A stretch of DNA of 14,638 bases from NCBI GenBank assembly GCA_016874315.1, contig VGTX01000008.1:1-14638 (forward strand), read 5' to 3'. This document shows, one piece after another, positions 1 to 7,310 of the stretch. Numbering within the stretch: the first letter of the stretch is position 1; every line of letters starts with the position of its first letter. The DNA comes from Gammaproteobacteria bacterium. GTDB taxonomy: Bacteria; Pseudomonadota; Gammaproteobacteria; Berkiellales; Berkiellaceae. The position numbers and the translations under genes are program-made. The notes beneath the pieces were generated by a model, which was not told the DNA's origin, ran no database searches, and worked only from the letters and a program-made list of their open reading frames with translations.

Positions 1-52
1 TTCGCGATGCATTATGTTTCCTTTATCTTCATAATCTTGTGAGCAAGATAAA

Positions 53-80
53 TTGACTCTTCTTATTAAGTCGCTGTAAT
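53..80 (+). promoter_or_regulatory. candidate sigma-70 promoter of hemL
   Basis: A TTGACT hexamer at 53-58 is followed after 16 bases by TGTAAT at 75-80, a reasonable -35/-10 pair 40 bases upstream of the hemL ATG. A second possible -10, TACAAT at 83-88, has only a poor -35 partner. The assignment rests on consensus matching by eye. The remainder of the leader (1-119) holds no gene that I can recognise. Confidence 0.4.
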
Positions 81-95
81 GTTACAATGACTTAA
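66..95. promoter_or_regulatory. interrupted palindrome over the hemL promoter, possible operator
   Basis: Outer arms TTAAGTC (66-72) and GACTTAA (89-95) are perfect inverted repeats. Inner arms TGTAA (75-79) and TTACA (82-86) are also complementary about the same centre between 80 and 81. Only two base pairs per half fail to match. The element covers both candidate -10 boxes and has no T tract after it, so a binding site for a dimeric regulator fits better than a terminator. The regulator is unknown. Confidence 0.45.
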
Positions 96-119
96 CAAAC
101 GTGTAACTGTCGCATATTT

Positions 120-1469
120 ATGGAACATAATAATCTTTATCAAGAAGCATGTGAGTTTTTTCCTGGCGGTGTTAATTCGCCAGTTCGATCTTTTAAAATG
201 ACTGGATTGTCTCACCCTTTATTTATCCGAAGTGCACATAAAAGCTTTGTGATTGATGAAACAAATCGTTGTTTTTTAGACTTTGTCGGGTCATGGGGTC
301 CAATGATTCATGGGCACTCGCACCCTAAAATTGTTGAGGCTGTAACAGCCAGCGCTAAAAAAGGGCTATCCTTTGGAGCGCCAACACAAAAAGAATCACA
401 TTTAGCTGCACTTATTCGAGAATCATTCCCTCAAATGGAATTAATGCGCTTTACCAGCTCAGGTACTGAAGCAGCGATGACTGCAATTCGATTGGCAAGA
501 GCAGTTACTCAGCGCCCTCGTATTCTAAAATTCCAGGGATGCTACCATGGCCATAGTGATAGCCTTCTAACAGATATTGGATCGGCAGGAGCCTCTGTTG
601 ATGGAACATTAACATCAAATGGCCTCCTACAAGACACAATGAATTATACGGATTCAATACCGTTTAATGATATTTCAGCACTATTAAACTATTTTAAAAC
701 GTATTCTAAAAGTATTGCTGCAGTTATCATTGAACCGATTGCAGGTAATATGGGCTGCATTCCTGCAACTGTAGATTTCATTTCAACATTACAAACTCAG
801 TGTAATCTTCACGGCACATTGCTTATTGCTGATGAGGTGATGACTGGATTTAGAGTTGATTTTTCAGGAGCAACAGCTTTATACCCTAATTTTAAACCTG
901 ATTTAATCTTGTTAGGGAAAATTGTTGGAGGCGGCGTACCAATGGGAGTAATTGGCGGTAAAAAAGAATACCTTAGTCAATTGGCTCCAACAGGCAACGT
1001 TTATCATGCAGGCACGTTATCTGGTAATCCTCTTGCTGTTTCTGCTGGAATTGCTTCGCTTGAACTTATTAGAAAAGATAATTTCTATGCGCAATTGCAT
1101 GATAAAACAGCTTACCTTTGTGAATCTGTTGTTGATTTAATTCGACCATTTGATCTGCCTATGCAAGTGCATTATAGAACTGGAATGTGTAGCTTCTTTA
1201 ATTTGTCACAAGCACCCATGAATTTTGAGGATGTGTCTAAGCAATCTGTTGAGCATTTTCAAGAATTTTTTGCTGAGTTGCTTAATAAAGGAATTTATTG
1301 GCCTCCATCATTATTTGAAGCGTGCTTTATTTCTCAAGCACATACTTACGATCATTTGAAAGAAGCAAGTAAGAAAATTGCACATAGCTGGATTTTTGCA
1401 ACAAGAAAAATTGCTCAAAAACATGCTAACGTACATTATAATACTGAACCAGCAACTGCTGATATTTGA
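120..1469 (+). CDS. hemL: glutamate-1-semialdehyde 2,1-aminomutase (HemL)
   Basis: This PLP-dependent enzyme converts glutamate-1-semialdehyde to 5-aminolevulinate, the last step of the C5 route into haem, in the cytoplasm. The protein (449 aa) is collinear with E. coli HemL: PGGVNSPVRSF near residue 15, VGSWGPMIHGH near 57, SSGTEAAMTAIRLAR near 113, GCYHGHSD near 140, DEVMTGFR near 240, and LLGKIVGGGVPMG near 266 with the Schiff-base lysine. AGTLSGNP follows near 300. A tail of about 20 residues runs past the usual end. The ATG matches the family N-terminus, although no clear Shine-Dalgarno precedes it. It is a single plus-strand gene with its own leader and terminator. It is intact, and the family call is secure. 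Confidence 0.97.
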   Translation: MEHNNLYQEACEFFPGGVNSPVRSFKMTGLSHPLFIRSAHKSFVIDETNRCFLDFVGSWGPMIHGHSHPKIVEAVTASAKKGLSFGAPTQKESHLAALIRESFPQMELMRFTSSGTEAAMTAIRLARAVTQRPRILKFQGCYHGHSDSLLTDIGSAGASVDGTLTSNGLLQDTMNYTDSIPFNDISALLNYFKTYSKSIAAVIIEPIAGNMGCIPATVDFISTLQTQCNLHGTLLIADEVMTGFRVDFSGATALYPNFKPDLILLGKIVGGGVPMGVIGGKKEYLSQLAPTGNVYHAGTLSGNPLAVSAGIASLELIRKDNFYAQLHDKTAYLCESVVDLIRPFDLPMQVHYRTGMCSFFNLSQAPMNFEDVSKQSVEHFQEFFAELLNKGIYWPPSLFEACFISQAHTYDHLKEASKKIAHSWIFATRKIAQKHANVHYNTEPATADI

Positions 1470-1528
1470 CATTTACTTCACGAGTATTTAATCTGAAGAA
1501 GTAGAGCAGGGAAAGTTCTGAAGTTGAT

Positions 1529-1573
1529 ACAGCAAATACCGCAAGGATGTGGTGTTTGCTGTTAATTTCTTTT
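1529..1573 (+). terminator. rho-independent terminator after hemL
   Basis: ACAGCAAATACC (1529-1540) pairs with GGTGTTTGCTGT (1551-1562), giving a 12-bp stem with one G-U pair and a 10-base loop, followed by the T-rich run TTAATTTCTTTT. It lies 60 bases after the hemL stop. The 3' arm touches the stop codon of the convergent DsbB-like gene. Read on the minus strand it lacks a good T tract, so it mainly serves hemL. Confidence 0.75.
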
Positions 1574-2008
1574 CGGAATAAACGTCCATAACAGTAATAG
1601 CGACAACCCTCCACAAGCCCAAATCGAGAATGGTAATCCTAAAAAGCTCTTTAGGTTATTACACCCTATATGCACAACAAAACTACCCTCATCCGTCCAA
1701 TTTATTGGGCACGTTTCATGTACTCCAAGATCGCGCAACATAATCATATTAGATGCTAATAACGCAGACGATAAACATAGTCGTATTGATATAATGTTTC
1801 TATATATTAAACGTATGAATAAGAAAATTTGAGCTAATATACACCAAAAACAAAAAGTCTTAGCATACACCAGCGTCCAAGATATAAGTACCCCTACAAT
1901 CAGCAAACATACTTTATAGTGCAAATTCTCTGCAAAAAAAAATCGATCTACCATTGAATAATTATGCCATTTCTGATGAAAATTATTTAATTGCAATATA
2001 CTAGGCAC
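1562..2008 (-). CDS. dsbB: short DsbB-like disulfide bond formation membrane protein
   Basis: DsbB is an inner-membrane quinone reductase that reoxidises periplasmic DsbA. The protein (148 aa) has four hydrophobic segments at about residues 34-50, 58-72, 76-92 and 127-144. A CFWC motif (about 53-56) precedes the second segment, like the DsbB CxxC. The second loop has two cysteines 16 apart (TCPINW and HIGCNN), followed by FLGLPFSIW, which resembles the DsbB FLGLxMPxW. The order CxxC then paired cysteines excludes VKOR, which has the reverse order. E. coli DsbB is about 176 aa, so this one is short. The start is unsure: the GTG at 2008 overlaps the preceding gene by 22 bases with GGAG only one base upstream; the ATG at codon 19 is an alternative. 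It ends the minus-strand unit begun by rpsU or dapF. Confidence 0.7.
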   Translation of the reverse strand: MPSILQLNNFHQKWHNYSMVDRFFFAENLHYKVCLLIVGVLISWTLVYAKTFCFWCILAQIFLFIRLIYRNIISIRLCLSSALLASNMIMLRDLGVHETCPINWTDEGSFVVHIGCNNLKSFLGLPFSIWACGGLSLLLLWTFIPKRN

Positions 2009-2790
2009 TCTCCTTTAAAAGCTCGAGTAATCGGGCCCAATAATGCAATATCCTTGTGATTAATATTAACGGTCACATATCCGGTCTGTGTTATAACACG
2101 AATATTCTCTCGCGAAGACTGTTGTTTTTTCTGATAGGCAATCGCTGCAGCAATCGCTGCAGCGCCATGATTAAACACACGCCCAATATTCACATCTATA
2201 GATTCCAGTAAGATGTTTTTGTCTGAATCTAATGATACAAAAGACATTACAGCATATGTTTTTAAAAACTCTTCTTTAGATCGCGCCAATAAGCTTTTTT
2301 TAGCATCTTTAGAACAATCCCAAAATAAAATATGCTTCTCGCCACATACGATAACACTATCGGCCTGCCATTGATCGAATTGCAGTGCTTCCAAATGCGT
2401 AATATCATTAAGATTTGAAGGATGACTAACCTTTGTAACAGAATGTGAAATTAATTCTGAAACGAAAGAATGTTGATGACTTTGTATTAACAACTCTTTC
2501 TTTTTTAGTAAATTATAGTCATGAATATAATGCGTTAATGCACGCATTCCATTCCAACATGGGCTAGAGGCAATTACCCCATTCGCATAATACACTTGGT
2601 AAGTGAAGTCATAATTAACATCAACTGGCGGCTCTAGAATCAAAAGCTGATCGAACCCTATCCCTGTTTTTCTATTAGCGAGGCTCCGAACTAACGGAGC
2701 ATCGATAAAGAAAGACTGTGTCAATCGATCAATAATCATAAAATCATTACCGAGTGCATGTACTTTCAGAAATTTCATAACATGCTGCAT
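1987..2790 (-). CDS. dapF: DapF-like protein, probably not a working diaminopimelate epimerase
   Basis: True DapF epimerises LL- to meso-diaminopimelate for lysine and peptidoglycan. The protein (267 aa) keeps the fold signature: MKFLKVHALGNDF at the start, GIGFDQLLILEPP near 43, the first active-site cysteine in PCWNGMR near 78, and a normal overall length. Aligned by eye to E. coli DapF, the second catalytic cysteine (ETQACGSG) is replaced by histidine (RVFNHGAA), the YERGAGET substrate loop reads DVNIGRV, GNPH reads GEKH, and FNADG reads YYANG. The asparagines of GNDF and DKNILL remain. The frame is open, so it is a divergent pseudoenzyme or a gene in early decay. The start could also be the ATG at 2778, which matches the usual family start. 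It lies 48 bases after rpoD, and the DsbB-like gene overlaps its end. Confidence 0.8.
   Translation of the reverse strand: MQHVMKFLKVHALGNDFMIIDRLTQSFFIDAPLVRSLANRKTGIGFDQLLILEPPVDVNYDFTYQVYYANGVIASSPCWNGMRALTHYIHDYNLLKKKELLIQSHQHSFVSELISHSVTKVSHPSNLNDITHLEALQFDQWQADSVIVCGEKHILFWDCSKDAKKSLLARSKEEFLKTYAVMSFVSLDSDKNILLESIDVNIGRVFNHGAAAIAAAIAYQKKQQSSRENIRVITQTGYVTVNINHKDIALLGPITRAFKGECLVYCN
2138..2163 (-). repeat. 12-bp tandem repeat inside the dapF-like gene
   Basis: GCAATCGCTGCA occurs twice in direct succession (2138-2149 and 2150-2161), plus two further bases. It encodes the Ala-Ile-Ala-Ala run just after the position of the lost second catalytic cysteine. Length comparison with E. coli DapF suggests little or no net insertion. 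Confidence 0.8.
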
Positions 2791-2826
2791 AACTGCCGAC
2801 TCAAAATGTCGATCTCGATTGCTATC

Positions 2827-2835
2827 ATTATAGCA
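2827..2835 (-). promoter_or_regulatory. candidate extended -10 promoter for the dapF-like/dsbB-like pair
   Basis: On the minus strand TGCTATAAT is a perfect extended -10 element, in the 48-base gap between the rpoD stop and the dapF-like start. No good -35 is visible at the usual distance. The same bases form a small GCTAT/ATAGC hairpin (2821-2834), which has no T tract. It could give the two downstream genes a transcript separate from rpoD. Confidence 0.4.
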
Positions 2836-2838
2836 TTC

Positions 2839-4779
2839 TTATTCGATCACCTCATTATCTTCATCATCTAAAAAGCCACGAATTTCTGACGCGCGTGTCG
2901 GATGACGTAATTTTCTGAGTGCTTTCGCTTCAATTTGACGAATACGTTCACGTGTAACATCAAATTGTTTCCCAACTTCTTCTAGCGTATGGTCAGTATT
3001 CATGCCAATACCAAATCGCATACGAATAACCTTTGCTTCACGGGGTGTTAAAGAATCTAAAACCTTTTGCATAGACTCTCTTAATCCTTCACGAATGGCT
3101 AAGTCGCTAGGCGCTTCCGTTTGTGAATCTTCAAGAAATTCTCCTAAATGCGATTCATCATCCCCATTATCACCAATAGGTGTTTCCATAGAAATTGGTT
3201 CTTTAGCAATTTTTAAAACCTTTCGAATTTTATCAACAGGCAAATCCATCTCTTTAGAAAGCTCTTCTGGTGAAGGTTCGCGACCATTTTCTTGAGTCAA
3301 TTGACGACTAATGCGATTTAATTTATTAATCGTATCATTCATATGTACTGGAATTCGAATAGTCCGACCCTGATCGGCAATCGAGCGAGTAATAGCTTGT
3401 CTAATCCACCATGTAGCATATGTAGAAAATTTAAAACCTCGACGATATTCAAATTTTTCCACAGCCTTCATGAGTCCAATGTTACCCTCTTGAATTAAAT
3501 CCAGAAACTGCAATCCACGATTTGTGTATTTTTTTGCAATAGAGATAACAAGACGTAAGTTGGCTTCAACCATTTCTTTTTTTGCACGACGAGCCTGAGA
3601 CTCACCAATTGAAACATCTTTAAAAATACGCTTAAGTTCTAAAATAGATAAACCAACACTTGCTGAATATTCTTGCATCCGCTCAAATTGCTCACGCAAC
3701 TCTTCTTCCATATCCACAAGCTGCTCTTTAACACTTGGTTTAGCCATCTTAATCAAATCATTAAAAAGCTCTTTGAATTGTGAGTTTTTGTTAAGTACTG
3801 TCAACAATTCTTTTTGATTTAAGAAATATCGCTGAACTAGCAATTTAATAAAACTACGCTCAATATCACGAATAGCATCATATGGCACCCGAATACAATC
3901 AACCATACGTGTGATAGTTTGGTTTGTAAATCGAATCATCGTAAACGCATGAATTAAGGCATCGCGCTCTGAATCACCCTGATGCGCCTGGAAGGCTAAC
4001 CATAATTGCTCTAATTCAGCAAATTTTTGCGCAGTTAATTCTGGATCTGGGCCTGAATCCTCTGGGGTCGCTGCACTTTCTTTATTTGAATCGGTCTCAC
4101 CATCAGACTCTTCTTCGTCTTCTTCCTTTTCGTCCTCATCCAGCTCTTCATCAGTTTCTTTTAATTCAACTTCTGGCTCGACTAAATCATCAATAAGATC
4201 AGGATCGATAACTTGATTAAGTGCAAGGTCATCTTGCTCAGCAAGTAAAGGACTCTCTTCATCAGGGATATTATCATAGAATCCTATAATAAAATCCGCT
4301 AAGCCTGTTTCTGATTTTAAAGCCTCTCGATACAAATCAAAAAGCTCCGCTAAGACTCGGTGACACGGTGCAATAGTTACTAAAACTTGATGCACACCCT
4401 GCTCAATTCTTTTTGCAATATCAATTTCGCCTTTACGGGTCAAAAGATTCACAAGCCCCATTTCTCTCATATAAATCCGAACATTATCTGCACCGGAATG
4501 TGAGAAATCTTGATCGATTAATCCATTTTCAGACGAAGAATCTTCCGAGTCGATTTCAGGCTCGCTATCATAATCTCCTTCATCTTCGGGAGAGTGTTCA
4601 TATATCGCAATCTCAAGATCGGAAAACATATTCATGATTTCGTCAACTTGATCGGGATCGTTAATATAATACGGCAAATTATCACTAATTTGTCGATGTG
4701 TGAGATACCCTCTCTCTTTACCTAAGGCAATAAGAGACTGCAATTGGGACTCATGTTGTTCAGGATCAATATCTTTCAT
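2839..4779 (-). CDS. rpoD: RNA polymerase sigma factor RpoD (sigma-70)
   Basis: This is the housekeeping sigma factor that directs RNA polymerase to -35/-10 promoters. From the ATG at 4779 it has 646 residues (E. coli 613). Region 1.1 (LIALGKERGYLTHRQI) is followed by region 1.2 (DNVRIYMREMG) near 100, then a long non-conserved region containing a stretch very rich in Asp/Glu at about 210-240. Region 2 carries NLRLVISIAKKY, GLQFLDLIQEGNIGLMKAVEKF and YATWWIRQAITRSIADQ. Region 3 has RTIRIPVHM, and region 4.2 has TLEEVGKQFDVTRERIRQIEAKALRKL. The ATG places the start 14 bases after dnaG with a GAGAG-type site upstream. A TTG at 4797 is possible and would overlap dnaG by 4 bases. It lies in the rpsU-yqeY-dnaG-rpoD operon. 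Confidence 0.97.
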   Translation of the reverse strand: MKDIDPEQHESQLQSLIALGKERGYLTHRQISDNLPYYINDPDQVDEIMNMFSDLEIAIYEHSPEDEGDYDSEPEIDSEDSSSENGLIDQDFSHSGADNVRIYMREMGLVNLLTRKGEIDIAKRIEQGVHQVLVTIAPCHRVLAELFDLYREALKSETGLADFIIGFYDNIPDEESPLLAEQDDLALNQVIDPDLIDDLVEPEVELKETDEELDEDEKEEDEEESDGETDSNKESAATPEDSGPDPELTAQKFAELEQLWLAFQAHQGDSERDALIHAFTMIRFTNQTITRMVDCIRVPYDAIRDIERSFIKLLVQRYFLNQKELLTVLNKNSQFKELFNDLIKMAKPSVKEQLVDMEEELREQFERMQEYSASVGLSILELKRIFKDVSIGESQARRAKKEMVEANLRLVISIAKKYTNRGLQFLDLIQEGNIGLMKAVEKFEYRRGFKFSTYATWWIRQAITRSIADQGRTIRIPVHMNDTINKLNRISRQLTQENGREPSPEELSKEMDLPVDKIRKVLKIAKEPISMETPIGDNGDDESHLGEFLEDSQTEAPSDLAIREGLRESMQKVLDSLTPREAKVIRMRFGIGMNTDHTLEEVGKQFDVTRERIRQIEAKALRKLRHPTRASEIRGFLDDEDNEVIE

Positions 4780-4793
4780 TCTCAATCTCTCAC

Positions 4794-6380
4794 TCAATCT
4801 TTATTCACACGAATACGAAGTAACTGAAGTTGTTCTCGCCATTCATGTTCTATTCCTTCTTCAGGCAATAATGCCAACAAAGAACGATGCTTTTGTTTTA
4901 ACTGTTGCCATTCCGAATCATTTTCAATACTTTTATTAGCGAATGATTCAAACAATCGGCCTAACGGTCCGGATGCTGATAACATTTTTAAAGCAACACG
5001 CTCACCTTCTGTTAACCCATCCCATAAAGCAGGTTTTGCTGCGCATAACGTTGCAAACCACTCTAAAGGGGATATAGCACGTAATGCAGGCATCGCAATG
5101 CTCGGAGCATACGCAGCTCTATGGTTTTTTTTGGGCAGATACGAATCCAATACCTTTAATAAGGTTGTCCTAGCATCAGGATCTTCAATCGTTCTAATCA
5201 ATTTCTTCGCTTCCGAAACGAAAACTACAATATTATCAACACTCTCAACTGGATAACGCTGTATAAGTTTCTGAAACAAATATTCACCTATTTTAACACG
5301 TTTTTGACATAAATTCACAAAACTTTGTCTACCATATGTTAATAAAAATGAATCAGGATCGTGATCGGCAGGTAACGTTACAAATGAAACATGCAATTTA
5401 TGAGTATAAAATGGTAATAATAAACAGCAAGCCTTAAACGCAGCGTCTTGACCAGCCCGATCGCCATCAAAACAGAAAATTAACTCGCGACGATAACTTA
5501 ACAATTTTTTTAAATGCTCTTCCCCGAATGCCGTTCCCATCGGAGCAACCCCACACTCAAATCCATGAAGTGCAAGTTGTAATACATCAAAATATCCTTC
5601 AACAATCAAAAATGATTTAAATTTACTATGCTCTAGTGATTGGCTTAGTCCATATAAAATCTGAGATTTTTTAAAAACTAGTGTTTCAGGGGAATTAATA
5701 TATTTTGGATATTGTTGTGTCCGATCTTCTTTGACAAGACGTCCACCAAAACCAATAACATTCATCCCATTTGAGTAGATAGGGAACATTAGCCGATCAA
5801 CAAATCGATTACAGGGCTGCTTTCTTGCACCAGCAACGACTAACCCCGCTTCTATTAACAAATCATGTTCTTTAGGGAAACGCTCAGCTAAAGAGGAAAA
5901 TCCCTCTGACCATCCAATTTTATATTTTTTTACAAAAAAATCACTGACATTTCTCGCTGCCAACATTTGCCATGCCAAATGATTTCGTGGCAATAACAAT
6001 AGCTGTGCGTGAAAAAAATCTGCTACCCTTGCAAGAATGTCTAATAACTGAGGTATTTTTCGATCTTCATGACTCTCTTTGTCATCTTTTATTAAATCAT
6101 TTAGATGATAGTAGTCGGCAAGATATTCTACCGCCTGAGGAAAACTCATACGTTGATACTCTTTGACATAATCAAAAATATCCCCATCCTTTTGACATCC
6201 ATAACAATGAAACCGCTGCCGATCGACATAAACATGGAAAGATGGTGTTTTTTCTTGATGAAAAGGGCAAAGACCTAAGTAGCTTTTTCCAGCTTTTTTT
6301 AAAGAAACGGAAGATCCGATCAGGGTTACCAAATCGGATCGGGCACGAATTGCTTCAATAACGAGAGAATAATCAGCCAT
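4794..6380 (-). CDS. dnaG: DNA primase DnaG
   Basis: DnaG synthesises RNA primers at the replication fork together with DnaB helicase. From the ATG at 6380 the protein has 528 residues. The CHC2 zinc finger is at about 37-60 (CPFHQEKTPSFH, HCYGC). The catalytic TOPRIM domain follows, with LIVEGYFDVLQLALHGF near 260 and the metal-binding FCFDGDRAGQDAA near 308. The C-terminal part, which in E. coli (581 aa) binds DnaB, is shorter and poorly conserved. The ATG gives MADYSLVIEAIRARSDLV, which lines up with the usual primase start, and overlaps the yqeY stop by 8 bases. A TTG at 6401 would add seven residues and is less likely. Confidence 0.96.
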   Translation of the reverse strand: MADYSLVIEAIRARSDLVTLIGSSVSLKKAGKSYLGLCPFHQEKTPSFHVYVDRQRFHCYGCQKDGDIFDYVKEYQRMSFPQAVEYLADYYHLNDLIKDDKESHEDRKIPQLLDILARVADFFHAQLLLLPRNHLAWQMLAARNVSDFFVKKYKIGWSEGFSSLAERFPKEHDLLIEAGLVVAGARKQPCNRFVDRLMFPIYSNGMNVIGFGGRLVKEDRTQQYPKYINSPETLVFKKSQILYGLSQSLEHSKFKSFLIVEGYFDVLQLALHGFECGVAPMGTAFGEEHLKKLLSYRRELIFCFDGDRAGQDAAFKACCLLLPFYTHKLHVSFVTLPADHDPDSFLLTYGRQSFVNLCQKRVKIGEYLFQKLIQRYPVESVDNIVVFVSEAKKLIRTIEDPDARTTLLKVLDSYLPKKNHRAAYAPSIAMPALRAISPLEWFATLCAAKPALWDGLTEGERVALKMLSASGPLGRLFESFANKSIENDSEWQQLKQKHRSLLALLPEEGIEHEWREQLQLLRIRVNKD

Positions 6381-6837
6381 TCGTGGAATGAACAGACTCA
6401 AGCTCTTTACGAATTACCGCACCAAGCTCTTTAGAAGAAGCTCTTCCTTCAATGTGCGGCTCTAACCACGCCATGATTTTTGGAATGTCACTAACAACCT
6501 GCGCTGAAACCTCACGAATCGCTTGCTGTACAAGTGAACTCAATTCTTCATGAGAAAATGGCTCTGGCAAGAATTCATTAATTACTGAGATTTCAAAATC
6601 TTCCTGCGCCGCAAGATCTGCACGATCTGCTTTTTGATATTGCAATAAAGAATCTTGTCTCTGTTTCTTCATATTTTGCAATATCTTTACAATACGTGCA
6701 TAATCAAGCACACATCTTTCATCAACTTCAATTTGCTTCAATTCAGCGCTAACTAGTCTCAATACAGAAAGCCGCGTTTTATCAGCATTTTTCATTGCAA
6801 GCTTTATCTCTTGCATTAACCGCTCTTTCAAATCCAT
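6373..6837 (-). CDS. yqeY: GatB/YqeY domain protein
   Basis: This is a small helical protein of the YqeY family, related to the C-terminal tRNA-binding domain of GatB. Its physiological role is not established. From the ATG at 6837 the protein has 154 residues starting MDLKERLMQEIKLAMK, then a family-typical segment MKNADKTRLSVLRLVSAELKQIEVDE. The motif KKQRQDSLLQYQKADRADLA is at about 78-97, EFLPEPFS is near 114, and GRASSKELGAVIRKEL is at the end. AAGG sits 5 bases before this ATG and supports it; an upstream GTG at 6849 is the longer alternative. It lies between rpsU and dnaG, the common position in many proteobacteria, and overlaps dnaG. Confidence 0.93.
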   Translation of the reverse strand: MDLKERLMQEIKLAMKNADKTRLSVLRLVSAELKQIEVDERCVLDYARIVKILQNMKKQRQDSLLQYQKADRADLAAQEDFEISVINEFLPEPFSHEELSSLVQQAIREVSAQVVSDIPKIMAWLEPHIEGRASSKELGAVIRKELESVHSTNG

Positions 6838-6897
6838 ATTTGCCTTCACCCCATACTCAAGTTATTCGTGCGTACCTTTACAAAAAACATCCGCATT

Positions 6898-7191
6898 TTA
6901 TGCTTCAGCTGTACCATTAGCCTCAGAAGGATTTTTTACTGGTGTAAGTGAACGGAATTTTTTAGCGGAACGAAATGCATGATGATGTCCTTGCATTGCA
7001 TCTCTTGCATTTTTCTTTCTCCAGCGCTTAATTGCTGCTGCTTTTTCGCGTTGCTTAAGTTTGCTTGGCTTGACGTAATACTGACAATTCTTTACCGCAG
7101 CAAGAATTCCTGAACGTTCAACTGCTTTCTTAAATTTACGAATTAACCCCTCTGGATAAGAGTCATTCTCTTTGATTTTCACTATTGGCAT
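6898..7191 (-). CDS. rpsU: 30S ribosomal protein bS21 with a C-terminal extension
   Basis: bS21 binds the 30S platform near the 3' end of 16S rRNA and assists initiation. Residues 1 to about 70 follow the family: MPIVKIKENDSYPEGLIRKF, CQYYVKPSKLKQREKAAAIKRWRKKNARD. E. coli bS21 is 71 aa. This protein has 97, with a tail of about 26 residues, first basic (HHHAFRSAKKFRSLTPVK) and then small and polar. A strong Shine-Dalgarno (GGAG at 7200-7197, five bases before ATG) fixes the start. It is the first gene of the rpsU-yqeY-dnaG-rpoD operon. No convincing terminator is visible in the 60 bases before yqeY. Confidence 0.95.
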   Translation of the reverse strand: MPIVKIKENDSYPEGLIRKFKKAVERSGILAAVKNCQYYVKPSKLKQREKAAAIKRWRKKNARDAMQGHHHAFRSAKKFRSLTPVKNPSEANGTAEA

Positions 7192-7310
7192 GCTTTCTCC
7201 TCTTTACCACCTAATTAATTGCTCTTTTACAGAGCTTAAAGAATAATAATCTTTATTTTTTTTTAAATCCCCATTATCATAATCCAATAATAATTGAAAA
7301 CTCAACGTTT
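7192..7310. promoter_or_regulatory. divergent intergenic promoter region between rpsU and tsaD
   Basis: This AT-rich 119-base gap sits between divergently transcribed genes. For rpsU (minus) the best pair is TTGAGT (7305-7300) and TATGAT (7281-7276), with 18-base spacing. For tsaD (plus) a weaker pair is TTGCTC (7219-7224) and AATAAT (7242-7247), with 17-base spacing. A 5-bp hairpin, GCTCT/AGAGC (7221-7235), would lie in the rpsU mRNA leader. Confidence 0.45.

Noticed and set aside
34..49. Hairpin ATCTTG/CAAGAT in the hemL leader as a terminator of an upstream gene
   Set aside because: The stem is only 6 bp with no T tract after it, and no upstream gene is visible.
1426..1614. 62-codon minus-strand frame between hemL and the dsbB-like gene
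   Set aside because: It spans the hemL terminator and overlaps hemL and the dsbB-like gene; no recognisable domain or start signal.
1562..2008. VKOR-type disulfide oxidoreductase instead of DsbB
   Set aside because: The CxxC comes before the loop cysteine pair, and FLGLPFSIW follows the last cysteine; VKOR has the opposite order.
7221..7235. GCTCT/AGAGC hairpin as an rpsU leader riboswitch
   Set aside because: It is only a 5-bp stem with no conserved aptamer-like structure around it; it is noted only within the intergenic entry.
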